NCBI GenBank assembly: GCA_930367215.1
Contig: OV884059.1
Coordinates: 241,985,803 to 242,049,802, forward strand
Reading direction: 5' to 3'
From: Pollenia angustigena
Lineage: Eukaryota; Arthropoda; Insecta; Diptera; Polleniidae
DNA length: 64,000 nt
The position numbers and the translations under genes are program-made. The number at the start of each line of letters is the position of its first letter. Position 1 is the first letter of the stretch. The notes under the pieces are model-generated. The model did not search any database and was not told where the DNA came from. It worked only from the letters and a program-made list of their open reading frames with translations. Shown piece by piece: positions 39,621 through 51,532 of the stretch.

Positions 39621-40205
39621 TCTCGGCTCACAATATGAAAGTTTTCTTTCAGCAAGTCTGAGTTATTGGTAAGAGCGGTAGGGAACATGCTATTCTTCCC
39701 TCCACTCTCACCAATAAATTTAGACTTTCTGAAATAAAACTTTCAAAGTGTGAACTTATTTAAAACAATCTTTTTGAATATGTAATCACACAAACGTGTA
39801 TAATTTTTTCTTTCACACACAATTTTTTTTTGTTATTGAAAAAAAAAATTAAATTTTTTGATTAAAGAAAAAACAATTGGCATAGGTTTTCACTTTATTT
39901 ATCTATAGTACATACCTACATACAAAATAAATAATTGTATGTTGTATTTAATAGTAGTAAATATGAAGGTTTTGAATAATATACATACACATATAAAAAA
40001 TATGGGTTTTATATGTTTTTTAATGTACATAGCTTTAATCTTGGGATATTGGGATGATAAAATGAATATTTTATTTTCCGAAAGGAAAAATATCGAGATT
40101 TCGTTAAAAACTAAACAACTTATAGTATGTATTACCACAGTACAACATAAACAGGGCTCCGATATTTAGATAAACATAAATCTATGTATCTATATACTTA
40201 TGTGT
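39621..40205. other. AT-rich spacer
   Basis: No feature. Frames of 76-79 codons at 39899-40169 overlap on opposite strands and have A/T-driven composition. Confidence 0.4.
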
Positions 40206-40213
40206 GTATATAT

Positions 40214-42058
40214 TAGACTGGTCGCATCTTGTATGGGATTTTTTTGTTTAAATTTAATTGTTTGCGCTGCTTAAAATATAAGGTTTGGTGTAAGAAATCA
40301 TGATCTAATTTTTCAGGTCAATCCGACGGTGCCTAGCCGTGCCGGGTGGGGCCCAAAGTTCCCCATATTATGAAAAAAAAACATCTTTTCTATCAGATCT
40401 TTATAGTTATACTAGTTGAAAAGCCGAAAATCAAAAATATGGCTTCGTTACGATCTTCCGCAGAGAAAGTACTTCAAGTGTGCCAAATTTCAGCTTCCTA
40501 TGTCATCAGATCGCTTCAGAAAGTTGCGGAAAGAATAGGACATACATGCAAACATCCTGACATACTAAGAAATTATATATTGTATAGATAGATTAACATA
40601 TGTTCGCGCAACTCAAAAACGCTTTAGCTTATTGAAAAACTAAAAAAACCCGAAATTACGCAATTAAATTTACTTTAAGAAAGGTAAAACGTTTTACTTA
40701 AATGCGCAGTCGTTTTAGAAACATAATTTTTTTTCTGGAAAAAAAAATACTTTTTTTATTAAAATTTCGGAATTTCTGTTTTTAAAAATTCATAAAAAAT
40801 TTAAAAATGCAGCTATGCTTCTAATTTTATGCAGACATATAAAAAACAACATTGCAAACAAAACAAGCTATAAATGATTAAAATCTGTAAATAACTTTTG
40901 ATTTTATGTATTCACAAAAGATGTGGCGGTTTAATAAAATTCTTAAATTAATTAAAATTTTTCGTCTTTTGTGAATACATAAAATCAAAAGTTGTTAACA
41001 GATTTTAATCATTTATAGCTTGTTTTGTTTGCAATGTTGTTTTTTATATGTCTGCATAAAATTAGAAGCATAGCTGCATTTTTCAATTTTTTATGAATTT
41101 TTAAAAACAAAAATAAATTTCAGTGTATTTATCAAATATAAAAAATTGGGAATTTAGCACGTCATACAAAAATCTTAATTAAAAATTCCGAAATTTTAAT
41201 AAAAAAATTATTTTTTTTTCCAGAAAAAAAAATTATGTTTCTAAAACGACTGCGCATATAAGAAAAACGCTTTATCTTTCTTAAAGTAAATTTTATTGCG
41301 GAATTTCGGTTTTTTTTAGTTTTTCAATAAACTAAAGTTTTTTGTGTTACGCGAACATATGTTGTGCAACCTCCTTAATTTTCGAAATAACGGTATATCT
41401 CGAAAACCAAAGCCAACACAAAGAAAAAAGTTTTAACTTTCTTAAAGTAAATTTTATTGCGGAATTTCGGTTTTTTTTAGTTTTTCAATAAACTAAAGTT
41501 TTTTGTGTTACGCGAACATATGTTGTGCAACCTCCTTAATTTTCGAAATAACGGTATATCTCGAAAACCAAAGCCAACACAAAGAAAAAAGTTTTAACTT
41601 TCTTAAAGTAAATTTTATTGCGGAATTTCGGTTTTTTTTAGTTTTTCAATAAGCTTAAGCGTTTTTGAGTTGCGCGAACATATGTTAATCTATCTATACA
41701 ATATATATAATTTCTTTGTATATCAGGATGTTTGCATGTATGTCCTATTCTTTCCGCAACTTTCTGAAGCCATCTGATGACATAGGAAGCTGAAATTTGG
41801 CACACTTGAAGTACTCTCTCTGCGGAAGATCGTAACGAAGCCATATTTTTGATTTTCGGCTTTTCAACTAGTATAACTATAAAGATCTGATAGAAAAGAT
41901 GTTTTTTTTTATAATATGGGGAACTTTGGGCCCTACCCGGCACGGCTAGGCACCGTCGGATTGACCTGAAAAATTAGATCATGATTTCTTACACCAAACC
42001 TCATATTTTAAGCAGCGCAAGCAATTAAATTTAAAAAAAAAAAATTCCGACCAGTCTA
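40214..42058. mobile_element. 1.85-kb foldback element with internal 161-bp tandem repeats
   Basis: The ends are TAGACTGGTCGCATCTTGTA and CCGACCAGTCTA. The flanking octamers GTATATAT (40206-40213) and GTATATAA (42059-42066) match at seven of eight positions. The left arm (about 40214-40930) is inverted in the right arm; shared blocks include GATCTTCCGCAGAGAAAGTA, ATCAGATCGCTTCAGAAAG and TGCAAACATCCTGACAT. A hairpin core at about 40870-41010 carries AAAATCAAAAGTTG words. Three units of a 161-bp repeat (TTAAAGTAAATTTTATTGCG at 41281, 41442 and 41603; the third partial) make the right arm longer. The short frames in each arm are mirror images and probably not genes. Confidence 0.82.
41281..41640. 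repeat. 161-bp tandem repeat in the foldback's right arm
   Basis: Units start at 41281, 41442 and 41603, exactly 161 bp apart. They contain GCGAACATATGTTGTGCAAC and ACGGTATATCTCGAAAACCA. The first two units look identical or nearly so, which implies recent expansion. Confidence 0.85.
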
Positions 42059-42066
42059 GTATATAA

Positions 42067-42550
42067 ATTAATTTATTTTCCAATTTTGTTTCAAGCAATA
42101 GTTAATAAATATAATTGGTTTTAAGCCAAAATCGTCGACACAGTGCGGCGAACCCTTAACAACAATATACATATAGAATTTCTCTTTCTTTGAGTATTTG
42201 TGTGAACCATGTTTTCGAAAAATTTTTTAGCTCGTTGTTTAAATTTTTCTGTTCCTACATTTGACTAAAAAATTAGTTTTTTTTGAAAGAAAAGTTGTAT
42301 TTATATAGGCATTTCAAGAAAAACTTTTTTTTTAAAGAAATTTTAACAACTTTCATCTTTTGTCTATTTGGTTATAAAATTACAGCAGCGCTACGTTTAG
42401 TACTTTAAAAGGATTATCGATTGGTTTTTTTTTTTTTGGTTTAATTTATTGGTCATAAAATTGGGCGAACGAGCCAAAAAAAAAAAAAAAAAAAATAACA
42501 GAGACATTATTTTTTACCTCTAATAGGTATAATGTAGAATGCGAAATTTG
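42067..42550. other. AT-rich spacer with A-run
   Basis: No gene. A poly-A run of about 20 lies near 42476-42496. Confidence 0.4.
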
Positions 42551-42554
42551 TATC

Positions 42555-43115
42555 CACTTGTGTTTGTTTGTCCCCCTCGGGGGTTGTAGGGATTATCTAA
42601 AGGATATTTCACCTTTTGGTGTTACATCCTCGGGGGTAAATCAGGTTGAGGCCATTCTTGGCTATTTACTTAACGCTTAAATGCACTGGCATTCTTCGGA
42701 ATCTCATACGTTTTAAAATTAGGTGAATGCTATCTGTGTTGCACCAAACTTCCAAATGACAGAGCTGCTTAGGGTCCTATGAATTTCACTGGGTTCAGTT
42801 GCACCTCAGAACTTAGTAGATGGTATCACGGGAGTCAGCCGCCCCTGGTTAGTATTGCTCACTGGTCTGACTTTGGTTAGGTCTCCGTTAGTATGACTCT
42901 TGTGAGAAATACTTCCGGGATGCACGAAGTGGCTGTAGTTTAAACCCAAAGTTGTGGGTAAAGACCTTATGACCTACATGGTGCTTTCACTTGTGAAAGT
43001 CAAATTGTGGGAAATGAACTCTTAAGGTGCTGTTGCTATTCAACCGAAGCTGCTGTATTTAATGATTGCAGTGGAGGTTAGATAGTTCTGGCTCCTAAAC
43101 AAGGGGTGGGTGTAT
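42555..43115. other. Unassigned GC-richer island
   Basis: This stretch is visibly less A/T-rich than its surroundings. It starts at a palindrome CCCCCTCGGGGG, has a second CCTCGGGGG at about 42630, and runs through GGGAGTCAGCCGCCCCTGGT, TAGGTCTCCGTTAGTATGAC and CTTCCGGGATGCACGAAGTG. All frames have stops. It may be an untranslated part of a retrotransposon or an old structured RNA-derived sequence. I cannot name it. Confidence 0.35.
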
Positions 43116-44600
43116 AATTTTTTTTGTTGCTCATTAGCACAGGGGCATTTAGTAAGTGCTTAATATTAACCGTGATCCACAGTGAACCGAAATCACGTAA
43201 ATTTAAATCACAGTTTGTGTTTGTATAGCGCATTTTTAATACCAATTAAAATCAATGTATAAAAATTATAAATGCTATATTTAATCCTTTTACTTCATCC
43301 TGTGTGGCCACTATCCAGGCCTTTATATGGGTGGGATATTTATATGGGTGCTCTGTTTATTTATCGACCAATTTGGGAAATTTACTGGGAAATACTGATC
43401 AAACCTATTTATTATACATAAAATATTTGCGTTAAATATCGTTCCGTTGCAGCCGTTATGATATTGAAAACAATATTCCAGGATAATATTTGAATGTTAG
43501 GTGAAATAATGGATCGACTTGGTCTATTTTTAATACCGATAAAACCTTGTATGCAAAACGTGTGTGGGGGCTAGGTGAATTAATAGACCTTTTTCAAAAA
43601 TGTTTAGTACAAAAGTACTTCGTTGTCTAAAAAAGTAAGTTTCATCGCCCTACGGCCTCTCTTGAGTCCTATAGGGCCCACAATAATAACACAACCGGTA
43701 ATTTCTACATTGTCCTGTATTTCACATGATTCCAAATTATATTTTTAGGGGTTCCTAAAGAGGTGAATAAAATGACGTAAGAAAAAAAGCCTGAATTGTG
43801 AGTCAACTAAAAAGGTAATTTTGGCAAGAGTTTTGCAAATAAACCTCAATTAAATAAATTTGTGTTTATTGTATTGCAGTAAATAAGATGGTTCAAAGAG
43901 GAATGCAAAAAAGGCAGCTTTCGAATAATGAAACAGATATAAAACACAATATTTTCTGTCTCGTGACGACCCTTTGTACTTTGTGCTTTTTATGTTGCCA
44001 TAAACGTTTTAAATCAACCAAAATATCTCCGAATTTTTGAGGTAAATTAAATATATATTAAAAAGGAAAGTAACTTTGTTTGACCGCGATGTTTGAACAT
44101 GATCAAATCAAATTAATTTTCTGCTAATCAATGTATTTTTTCACATTTGTCTTGTTTATAGAAAAATTTAATAATGTAAATACATTTTTAACAAAAACAT
44201 TAAATATTTCAGCGAAAATTCCATTTAAAGTAGTTAACAACCAGAAAACAATATCTTTTTAGCTTATGTACCGTTTTTACAACACATTAATAGGTATCAG
44301 CTTTTTCATAAAGATAATTAAGATATTCTTTTAAATGTATGATGTATAATCCTTAAAAAAGATCTGTCGTTTTCCAACATCAAGTATTTACTTCCGGTAG
44401 ACCTTTCTGTGGAAATGCCCATATATAATTTAAATTATGTATGTATGTAGTTTTATCTATTAAAACGTTCCATGTATGTATGAATGTGTATGTGCCATAA
44501 ATAATTTTTTTTGAAAAACATACAAAAACTCTGAATATTTTTATGTATAACATTTATGGCTTTTGAAAAAAATTAAAAATAACCCTTTTTTGCTTTTCGT
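43116..44600. other. Intergenic DNA, mostly AT-rich
   Basis: No gene recognised. CCCTACGGCCTCTC and CCTATAGGGCCC near 43650-43680 form a small GC-rich cluster of unknown meaning. Confidence 0.35.
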
Positions 44601-45090
44601 CTTTATACCCTTCACCACAGGTGGAAAAGGTGAAAAATACGTGTTTGTCATTCCGTTTGTAATTTTTACAATATTGATCTTCAAAAGTTAAATAAATATT
44701 CCGAAGACCCCAGAAATGATAAAACCTAGGATAATATATCTTTAAATAACGTATACAACTCTGGAATAGATTGCTATATAAATTCATCCTGATCTATTAA
44801 CGGCTGAGATATGAGCAAAGCCCAACCCTTTCGAATGGAAATGAATCGTGTGCACACACAACAAAAAATTAATATAGGATACGAGCCTCAGAAATGAAAT
44901 ACATACACTTAATAGCAGGAAAACGCGACGAGATACGGAGTCACAAAAAAATAGTTTTAACTCCAATTCCAACCGCTAAATGCGGTACCTTTAAAAAGTT
45001 TAAATATAGCAAGAAAATTATTCTGTAAAAATTTCAAATTTATATTTTAAATATTGCATTGGCAATTTCGAAAAATTTTTATTTTGGAAT

Positions 45091-45648
45091 ACATATGAGG
45101 GGCTTAAAGCACAAGCGGTTTAAGTGCCTTTTTCTAAAATTGAGTTTACATATGGAATTATAGGTAAAGTTCGGAGAAGTTGCTCAGAGCACAAGAGGTG
45201 AATGTCGGAATCTCATCCGGACGCTAGATATGGTGAACAATTCAAGCACTTGACATTAAAATACCTGCTGCGCTTTAAACACACGCGAAACAACCGCTTT
45301 TGTCTCATTACACAGAAAAAAATATTGCCCCAGTAAACGCATTAATCAAAAATAAAATCAGTTTTAATTAAAAATTTAATCAAGTTAATTAAACGTTTAA
45401 TTAAGAGAATTAAACGTTTAATCAAGTATATTAAACGTTTAATTGACAACATCAATTTGCACCAGTATACAAATTAATAATATCAATTAAACTTTTAATT
45501 TACTTGATTAAACGTTTAATTCACTTGATTAAATTTTTAATTAAAACTGATTTTATTTTTGATTAATGCGTTTACTGGGGCAAATTTTTTTCTGTGTATT
45601 TAACGTAAGTCACTTGAACCCCTTGTGCTTTGAGCCCCTCATATGTAT
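45091..45648. mobile_element. Two nested inverted-repeat elements
   Basis: The outer pair is ACATATGAGGGGCTTAAAGC (45091) and GCTTTGAGCCCCTCATATGT (about 45628-45647). The inner pair is ACACAGAAAAAAATATTGCC at 45310 and its inverse ending at 45597, with inverted arms of more than 70 bp, including ACGCATTAATCAAAAATAAA, and centred on TTAAACGTTTAAT repeats. ATT flanks the inner element on both sides. Confidence 0.7.
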
Positions 45649-45786
45649 ATTAGAATTTTATGCCGAACAATTTTGGAGTCGGAGCCGCTAGTTTTTGTGC
45701 GTACTTCGACCCCGACTCCGGTACAAAATCATCGGCTCCACACCCCTGCTAAGAACCACTAAATGACAGAATAAAAAACCAAATTA

Positions 45787-46017
45787 AGATGATTTGGACA
45801 TGTTGACATAATATCGAATGAACGCTTGCCGAAAAGAGTGCTTGAAGTCAGACCGGTAGGCAGAATACTGCGTGGTAGAAGGAGAGAAACATGGCAAGAA
45901 ACAGCCAACAAACGCTTGAGGGAGCGTTATATAGACTCCGGTTCGGCCAAAATCGAGCAGAATGGGGAATACTTTGCAATAAGCCTCTAGACAAAGGTCT
46001 AGAATAAGTAAGTAAGT
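45787..46017 (+). pseudogene. RTE-like LINE, C-terminal reverse-transcriptase end and 3' tail
   Basis: One frame reads FGHVDIISNERLPKRVLEVR, then PVGRILRGRRRETWQETANK, the typical C-terminal block of RTE/related LINE polyproteins (Trp-x-Gly-His-Val ... Arg-Gly-Arg). A stop replaces the expected Trp just before FGHV. The copy ends in a (AAGT)n tail, AAGTAAGTAAGTAAAA, near 46003-46019. It is 5'-truncated and dead. The two overlapping minus-strand frames over it are shadows. Confidence 0.65.
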
Positions 46018-46730
46018 AAAATAGCCGAGATATAGACAAATATCTTCTTTTTTGAGCACAAAATAAATGATTTAGCGTATACACCGTGTACTGATAATAG
46101 ACCAAAACGGTCCAATATTTCACACAGCCCTCATACAAATGCCTCCCTGAAATAAGGATTTAGGAATTGCTAGCGACCGTTCGAAACAACCAGGTTGATG
46201 AAATTCGGCGGAAATTTTCTTAATTCGTAACATTGTTTCATTTTAAAAATAAGCCAAATCGAATAGTTATTTCAGAAAGTTCACATGTCCTCTCCAAAAT
46301 AAGGGGAAATGACTAATACGGTCAGAAAGAGATAGAATGCCCTGTAAAATTTTCTACAATTTAGTAACAGGTTTTCACTTTAAGGCAACGATATATGGCT
46401 TAATCGGTAATTATGTAAGGTAAAACAGGTCCATTATTCTACCTAGCCCCAATACAAATGTCCTACTAAAATACCGATTTATTTTGAATAAATCGATACT
46501 CAAGATTATCTTATACATATTATCAATTTTATTTTATATATATAATAAATAGAAAGTAACAAAATGTCTGATTTATCAAAAAAAAATTTCACAATTTTGG
46601 TAAAAAAACGTTAAAGTTGTTGTCAAAATCTTAATTTATTAAAATTTGACTTACAAAAGATTTTTGCCTAAAATTGTCCAACCTATTTTAGAAGAGTTGC
46701 AATGGTGAAAGGTATGAAAAATTCGGCAAG

Positions 46731-47459
46731 GCCGAAATATTTCACTTCTACTTGTTTTATTTGTGTTTTTTTTTTTGCTTTTATGTGTCATTTTGTAAAT
46801 TACAGAGTAGACACAAACAAAAAACAAAATTAATGTCAACATAATGAAAATGCAGAAACCAACCAACGAATTTAGCAAAAAAAAAAAAAAATACTGTGTT
46901 TTTCCTTTGTTGTTTTTGTTGTTATTATTGTTTTATCTGTAGTAGTAGTAGATATTATGAAAAAAGCACTAATTTTATTGCCAAACATATGAAGATGAAA
47001 AAAATGGTCTACAAACTTGCCAATCGCACACTCACAAACTTACATACATATACATACATATACTTTAAGCCTTTGCTTCCCTTAAGTTTATTTGTTTACT
47101 TACAAGAAAAAAAGACTACAAAACTTTACATACCTACCGTGTTTTTATTGTTTTGTCTTTCTCTTAATACAAAGTGTTAATCCCTAAAGCACTTAAGTTA
47201 TTTTTTCTCAGTTACAAAAATAATCATTTATTTTAAGAAAAACTACAAATTGTGGTACATTATGTCTTTTTCTTACTAAAAAGAAAAATAACTTTAGGAA
47301 GAAATCACAATTTTCTGCATTATTTTACTTAAATTTTTTTATACCTATTTAAGCAAAACAAATGTTTGATTTTTTATTTATATGGATAATTGCTTTTCAA
47401 TTATAAAAAAATGGACATTTTGTTTTTTTGCAAACAAATACATAAATATCAAATATTTT
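46731..47459. other. AT-rich spacer
   Basis: No gene. T-rich frames of 75-94 codons show no family resemblance. Confidence 0.4.
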
Positions 47460-48264
47460 CCCAACAAACACGAAGGTTTGATTTCAAATTGAAAATGATT
47501 TGAAATCAAACGTTTTCTCAAACGACAAACGTTTGATAATGATTTGAAAATCATAGCGTTCTCAACAAAAAGGGGAAATTATTTTCAAATTGAAAAATGC
47601 CTTTATTTTCAACTTGCTTTCAAACGTAATTCTCAAATGTTTTTCAAATGTGGATTATAATACAATGTGGAATATAAATAAAAATATTTTATTTTTTTTA
47701 ATATAAATTATTATTTATTTAAATAAACTGTGAGATAAACATTCGGCACCATAGCTTAAAGATTAAATAATGTCCTCTAATTCTTGGAAAGACAAACTAC
47801 TTGGCTCCCTTTTATTTTGAGGATTGTAGCACCGCGATCGTTCAACAAACTTTCTTCACTTTCCCGTTTTATTTTCCTTTTTTCGTATTTTTAATCATTG
47901 AAATTACTCACAAATAATTTTTATTTTTCACAAGAAATAAGCTGTTCACTTTATATTAAAATTTATTTTTAATAGTAAAACACATGTAACCGCAAAGTAA
48001 AAAATTTAACTTTAATCGCCATTTTTAATGATTACATTTATTTTTCGCTTTAGTATTGACAAGTTTATTTTTGATTTGATTTAACATTTGACAAACATTT
48101 GACATCAAATTGATAAAACATTTGATATCAAATGTTTATTTTCAAATCATTATCAATTTGAATTTAAATGTTAAATCAAACAATTGAAAAACGTTTGAGA
48201 ATTGTGTTTGATGTCAAATGACAAAGTCATTTCATATCAAAGGTTTGACTTCGTGTTTGTTGGG
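47460..48264. mobile_element. TIR element, 0.8 kb, rich in ATTTGA/TCAAAT words
   Basis: The ends are CCCAACAAACACGAAGGTTT and CTTCGTGTTTGTTGGG. Long tracts of CAAACGTTTGA, TTTGACATCAAAT and ATTTTCAAATCATTATCAA occur near both ends in inverted orientation. There is no transposase. The flanks AATATTTT and TTAAAATA do not settle a duplication. Confidence 0.7.
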
Positions 48265-48939
48265 TTAAAATAAGTAACACACTGCTACAAAAAAAAACTA
48301 TTTGTCAGAATTTGAAAAGCAATATAGTGGGGGTTGCAGTCCAGGTGAAGACAAACAAAAACCGGTTTCAAAGATTTTGAAACACCCTCAAAATGTTGAG
48401 TTATTTTGAAAAACTGCTTAAGGGTATGTCGTAGTACGTAGTAACTCACACATTTATAGACTGATTGCAAAATTTTAAACAGTTTTGGGAAGGCAATGAA
48501 TTAAGGAATGTATATTCCAAATTAGGTTTCGCATTTTTCTATATTTTTTTTTTGTTACTTTTCACATTCAACAATAGTTTTTTTTTTAATTTTTTTCTAT
48601 AAAAACCTATTTTTTGGACAGTGTTTTAAGGCCACATTAATTGTTAAGATCGGCTTATATAAACAAAAGTTTTTTTGAAATTAAGAAACGTATAACCGCT
48701 TGGTTAACACTCGTAACATAAGCTTTTTTAGCAAATGTAACTTGTTCTTTTCTTTACAAATTTGATTTTGTTTCAATACTTGAGTGCTTAAAAAGTTTCT
48801 TAAATGGACTAAATTTGTATAAAGTTATCCATTAAGTTCGAAAAGAAGTACCTATCTTGTAAATTAAAAAGTGACAAATTGCTTAACCTCAGTTAACATG
48901 TTGTAGTAAAAATGATTACTAGCCCTCATACGTTTGTAG
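48265..48939. other. AT-rich spacer
   Basis: Nothing recognised. Confidence 0.4.
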
Positions 48940-49440
48940 GAAAAATCGCCCAAAGAAAAATGGCAAAAAAAAAATTAAAAATCGCCCAAAAGAACATGAA
49001 AAATTACCCAAAAAGTTAAATATGAAAGTTTGCCCCAAAAAAACGAAAAAGGGTCCAAAAAAAAATGAAAAATGACCCAAAAAGCAAAAACGAATTTTTT
49101 CCCAAAGAAATTAAAAATTACCCAATTTGCAAAAAATTGTTTATTATTCATATAAATTTAGTGGCTGTAGGAAACATCGCCCAAAGAAAAATGGCAAAAA
49201 AAAAAAAAAAAAACAATGAAAAATCGCCCAAATGAAGAATCGCCCAAAAGAACATGAAAAATGACCCAAAAAGTTAAATATGAAATTTTGCCCAAAAGAA
49301 ACGAAAAAGAGCCCAAAATAAAAATGAAAAATGACCCAAAAAGAAAAAACGATTTTTTTTTCCAAAAAAAAAAAAAATTTTAAATTACCCAATTTGCAAA
49401 ACAGTGTTTTTTATTCATATAAATTTAGTAACTTACAAAT
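48940..49440. repeat. Tandem pair of about 225-bp units made of GAAAAATCGCCCAAAA phrases
   Basis: GTAGGAAAAATCGCCCAAAG at about 48938 and GTAGGAAACATCGCCCAAAG at 49169 begin two units. Each is composed of variants of AAAAATGACCCAAAA and AAAATCGCCCAAAAGAACAT. Similar phrases recur at 49995-50165, 51945-52140, 55550-55745 and 57270-57470. Confidence 0.65.
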
Positions 49441-49599
49441 GTAAGAGAGAAACATGTTTTATTATGGTCACAACCAACAAAACTATTTTTAAAGAAACTT
49501 ATTTTACCATAATGTGGTTGTTGGTGACAATGATTTGGCTAAAGTAAACATAATATGGTCAACATTTTTTTAAAAATGGTTTTGTTGTTTTTTCTCTGG

Positions 49600-49860
49600 G
49601 TGCATATATTTTATTAAACATATAACGAAAACACTTTTGGGCGCAAGGATTTTCTCCCCTATGTTGTCACAAATACCGGCAGCGCTTACTAAAGCGTCTC
49701 GGCATAGCCGGTCTTCGGTCGGGCGCAAGGGTTTTCTACTCTATGGTATAACAAAGACCGGCTTCGCTAACTAAAGCTTCTCTGCGCAGACGGCTTTGGG
49801 CGGGCGCAAGGATTTGTTCCTTTATGGTATAACAAGTACCGGTTTCGCTAGTAAGTTTGT
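49600..49860. repeat. Minisatellite of the CGGCTTCGCTAA type
   Basis: About three diverged units (CGGCTTCGCTAACTAAAGCT, CATAGCCGGTC, GGGCGCAAGG, CTATGGTATAACAA) related to the 82-bp units at 6660-6860 and 63745 onward. It is part of the left-arm-only segment. Confidence 0.7.
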
Positions 49861-50354
49861 AAGCTATGCTTTCGTGTTTGTACGCGGACACTATGACCCT
49901 GGACGTTATGACATGCCACCTTTTTGAAATATGTCCCGTTGTTTTTATAAATAACATTTAGGAATTTGTCGTATAGTAATAATGAATGATTTTGACAAAT
50001 ATGTATGCCCGAAAAAATGGGCTATTTTTCATATAAAATTTAAAAAACGAAAAATCACCCAATAGTAACGAAAAATAGCCCAACAATTTCGGGTCACTTT
50101 TCATATAAATTCAGGCCCAATTTTACATGGAATTTTTCATTTATTTTTTTGGGCGATTTTTTCTACAGCCAAATTTAGTTACATACAAATGTCAGTTTTA
50201 TGTAAAAAATAGCATTGTCTTCAACAGTTGCTCAGCAGTTTGGGCAGTAATACATATTTGAGCCCTCCCCCAAACTTTGTGAACTCTTCAATAGTTAAAT
50301 ATTAATTAATCACTGCATAGTTATAATCAATTACTCAAAACAGAATATAGCTTT

Positions 50355-50756
50355 TTGCAAGGTGGCATGTCATAACGTCCAGTATCGTAGTGTCCATGGA
50401 CACTGAAAATGTCGTAATGTCCGTGGGCATTAAGACACTTTGCAAATGGACATTATGTCATTTTTAAAAATGTCATAAGGTCCATAATTACTAAAGATGT
50501 TAAATACAAAAAAAGATCTACATACACGCAGAGAAAAACATACTTTATTATGGTCTTAACATAGCGTCTTCACCTGACAATTTTTTGTCATACCAAACGT
50601 CAAACTTCATATTAAAAAAACGCTGACAAAAATTTTCGAATTTTTTTTATATAGACTTTGACGTTTGGTATGACAAAAAATTGTCAGGTGAAGACGCTGT
50701 GTAACCAACCACTGACACTATGACACTGGACGTTATGACATGCCACCTTTTTGCAA
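50355..50756. mobile_element. Hairpin MITE with GGTGGCATGTCATAACGTCC ends, interrupted
   Basis: AAGGTGGCATGTCATAACGT near 50359 is inverted as ACGTTATGACATGCCACCTT near 50730. TCCATGGACACT and ATGTCCGTGGGCATTAAGAC are internal. It is interrupted by the palindromic MITE 50560-50701. The counterpart in the right arm (about 56785-57040) is uninterrupted. Confidence 0.75.
50560..50701. mobile_element. Palindromic PIF/Harbinger-like MITE, copy 3 of 3, with empty site
   Basis: 142 bp between TAA at 50557-50559 and TAA at 50702-50704. The right arm of the inverted duplication reads GGTCTTAACCAACC (as complement, near 56830) at the corresponding place, with a single TAA. The duplication is therefore exactly 3 bp. 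Confidence 0.92.
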
Positions 50757-50828
50757 TATGTCCCGTTATTTTTACAAATAACATTTAGGAATTCGACGTA
50801 TAATGATAATGAATGATTTAGAAAAATA

Positions 50829-51499
50829 ATGGGTGATTTTTAAAGAGATATAGGAAAGTTTAAAAAAAACACATAAAATTCAGAAAAATGCATGAAATCT
50901 TTATTTGAATCGCACGATTTAGGCGGCCAATTGACCGGTCCCAAACGTGAAATAAAATGTTCACCGAACTCGCCTCTCAATAAGTCCATTGGTAAGCGTG
51001 CTGTGTGGCATGTGGCACCGTCTTGTTGAAACTACATGCAATGCAAGTCAAGCTCTTGCATTTTGGGCAAAAAAAAGTTGGATATCATCTCACGTTACGA
51101 TTCGCATCATCTTTGAAGAAGTAATGTCCAATGATGCCACCAGCCCATAAACCGCACCAAACTGTGACTTTTTCTGGATGCATTGGTATCTCTTGCAATG
51201 CTTCTGGCTGATCTTCACTCCAAAATCGACAATTCTGCTTATTAACGTACCCATTGAGCCAAAAATGAGCTTCGTCGCTGAACACAATTTTTCGATAAAA
51301 AAGTTGATGAACTTTCTTAACAGAGCACGCACTTTGATAATAAAATTCAATAATTTGTAAGCGTTGTTCGTTTGTAAGACGATTCATAGTTTAGTTATAG
51401 ACCAAACTGAAGATGTTTGACAGTGAAACAAAACACGAAACGTGCGTCAGCTGTTTAAACCAGTGTTGCCAAAAAGATAATAGCTAAAAAATCACCCGA
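50829..51499 (-). mobile_element. Internally deleted mariner derivative, 671 bp, left-arm copy
   Basis: TA flanks it (50827-50828 and 51500-51501). The ends ATGGGTGATTTTTAAAGAG and GCTAAAAAATCACCCGA are inverted. It is the same length as its partner at 56038-56708. Confidence 0.88.
51085..51387 (-). pseudogene. Mariner transposase fragment with in-frame deletion, left arm
   Basis: 100 residues. The N-terminal MNRLTNEQRLQIIEFYYQSA joins directly to RKIVFSDEAHFWLNGYVNKQ, skipping about 120 residues of the DNA-binding region while keeping frame. It ends soon after GHYFFKDDA; beyond that the second Asp motif (QQDGATCHTA-like) survives only in shifted frames. It differs from the right-arm copy by one residue (Pro/Leu in MH-EKVTVW). 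It cannot be a working transposase. Confidence 0.85.
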
Positions 51500-51532
51500 T
51501 AGCATCGAGCTCTAACCGCGAAAATAACGTAA

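Larger units (their letters stand above)
44605..46730. repeat. Dispersed repeat bounded by TATACCCTTCACCA and TGGTGAAAGGTAT
   Basis: The left edge TATACCCTTCACCACAGGTG is at 44605. The right edge TGGTGAAAGGTATGAAAAAT followed by TCGGCAAGGCCGAA is near 46710-46735. It has the same architecture as 3369-4310. It hosts nested elements at 45091-45648 and a LINE end at 45787-46017. Confidence 0.5.

Noticed and set aside
40346..41943. Two similar frames (81 and 101 codons) in the foldback arms as a conserved gene
   Set aside because: They are mirror images created by the inverted repeat, rich in A/T-run residues, with no start context or domain. Similarity comes from the DNA duplication.
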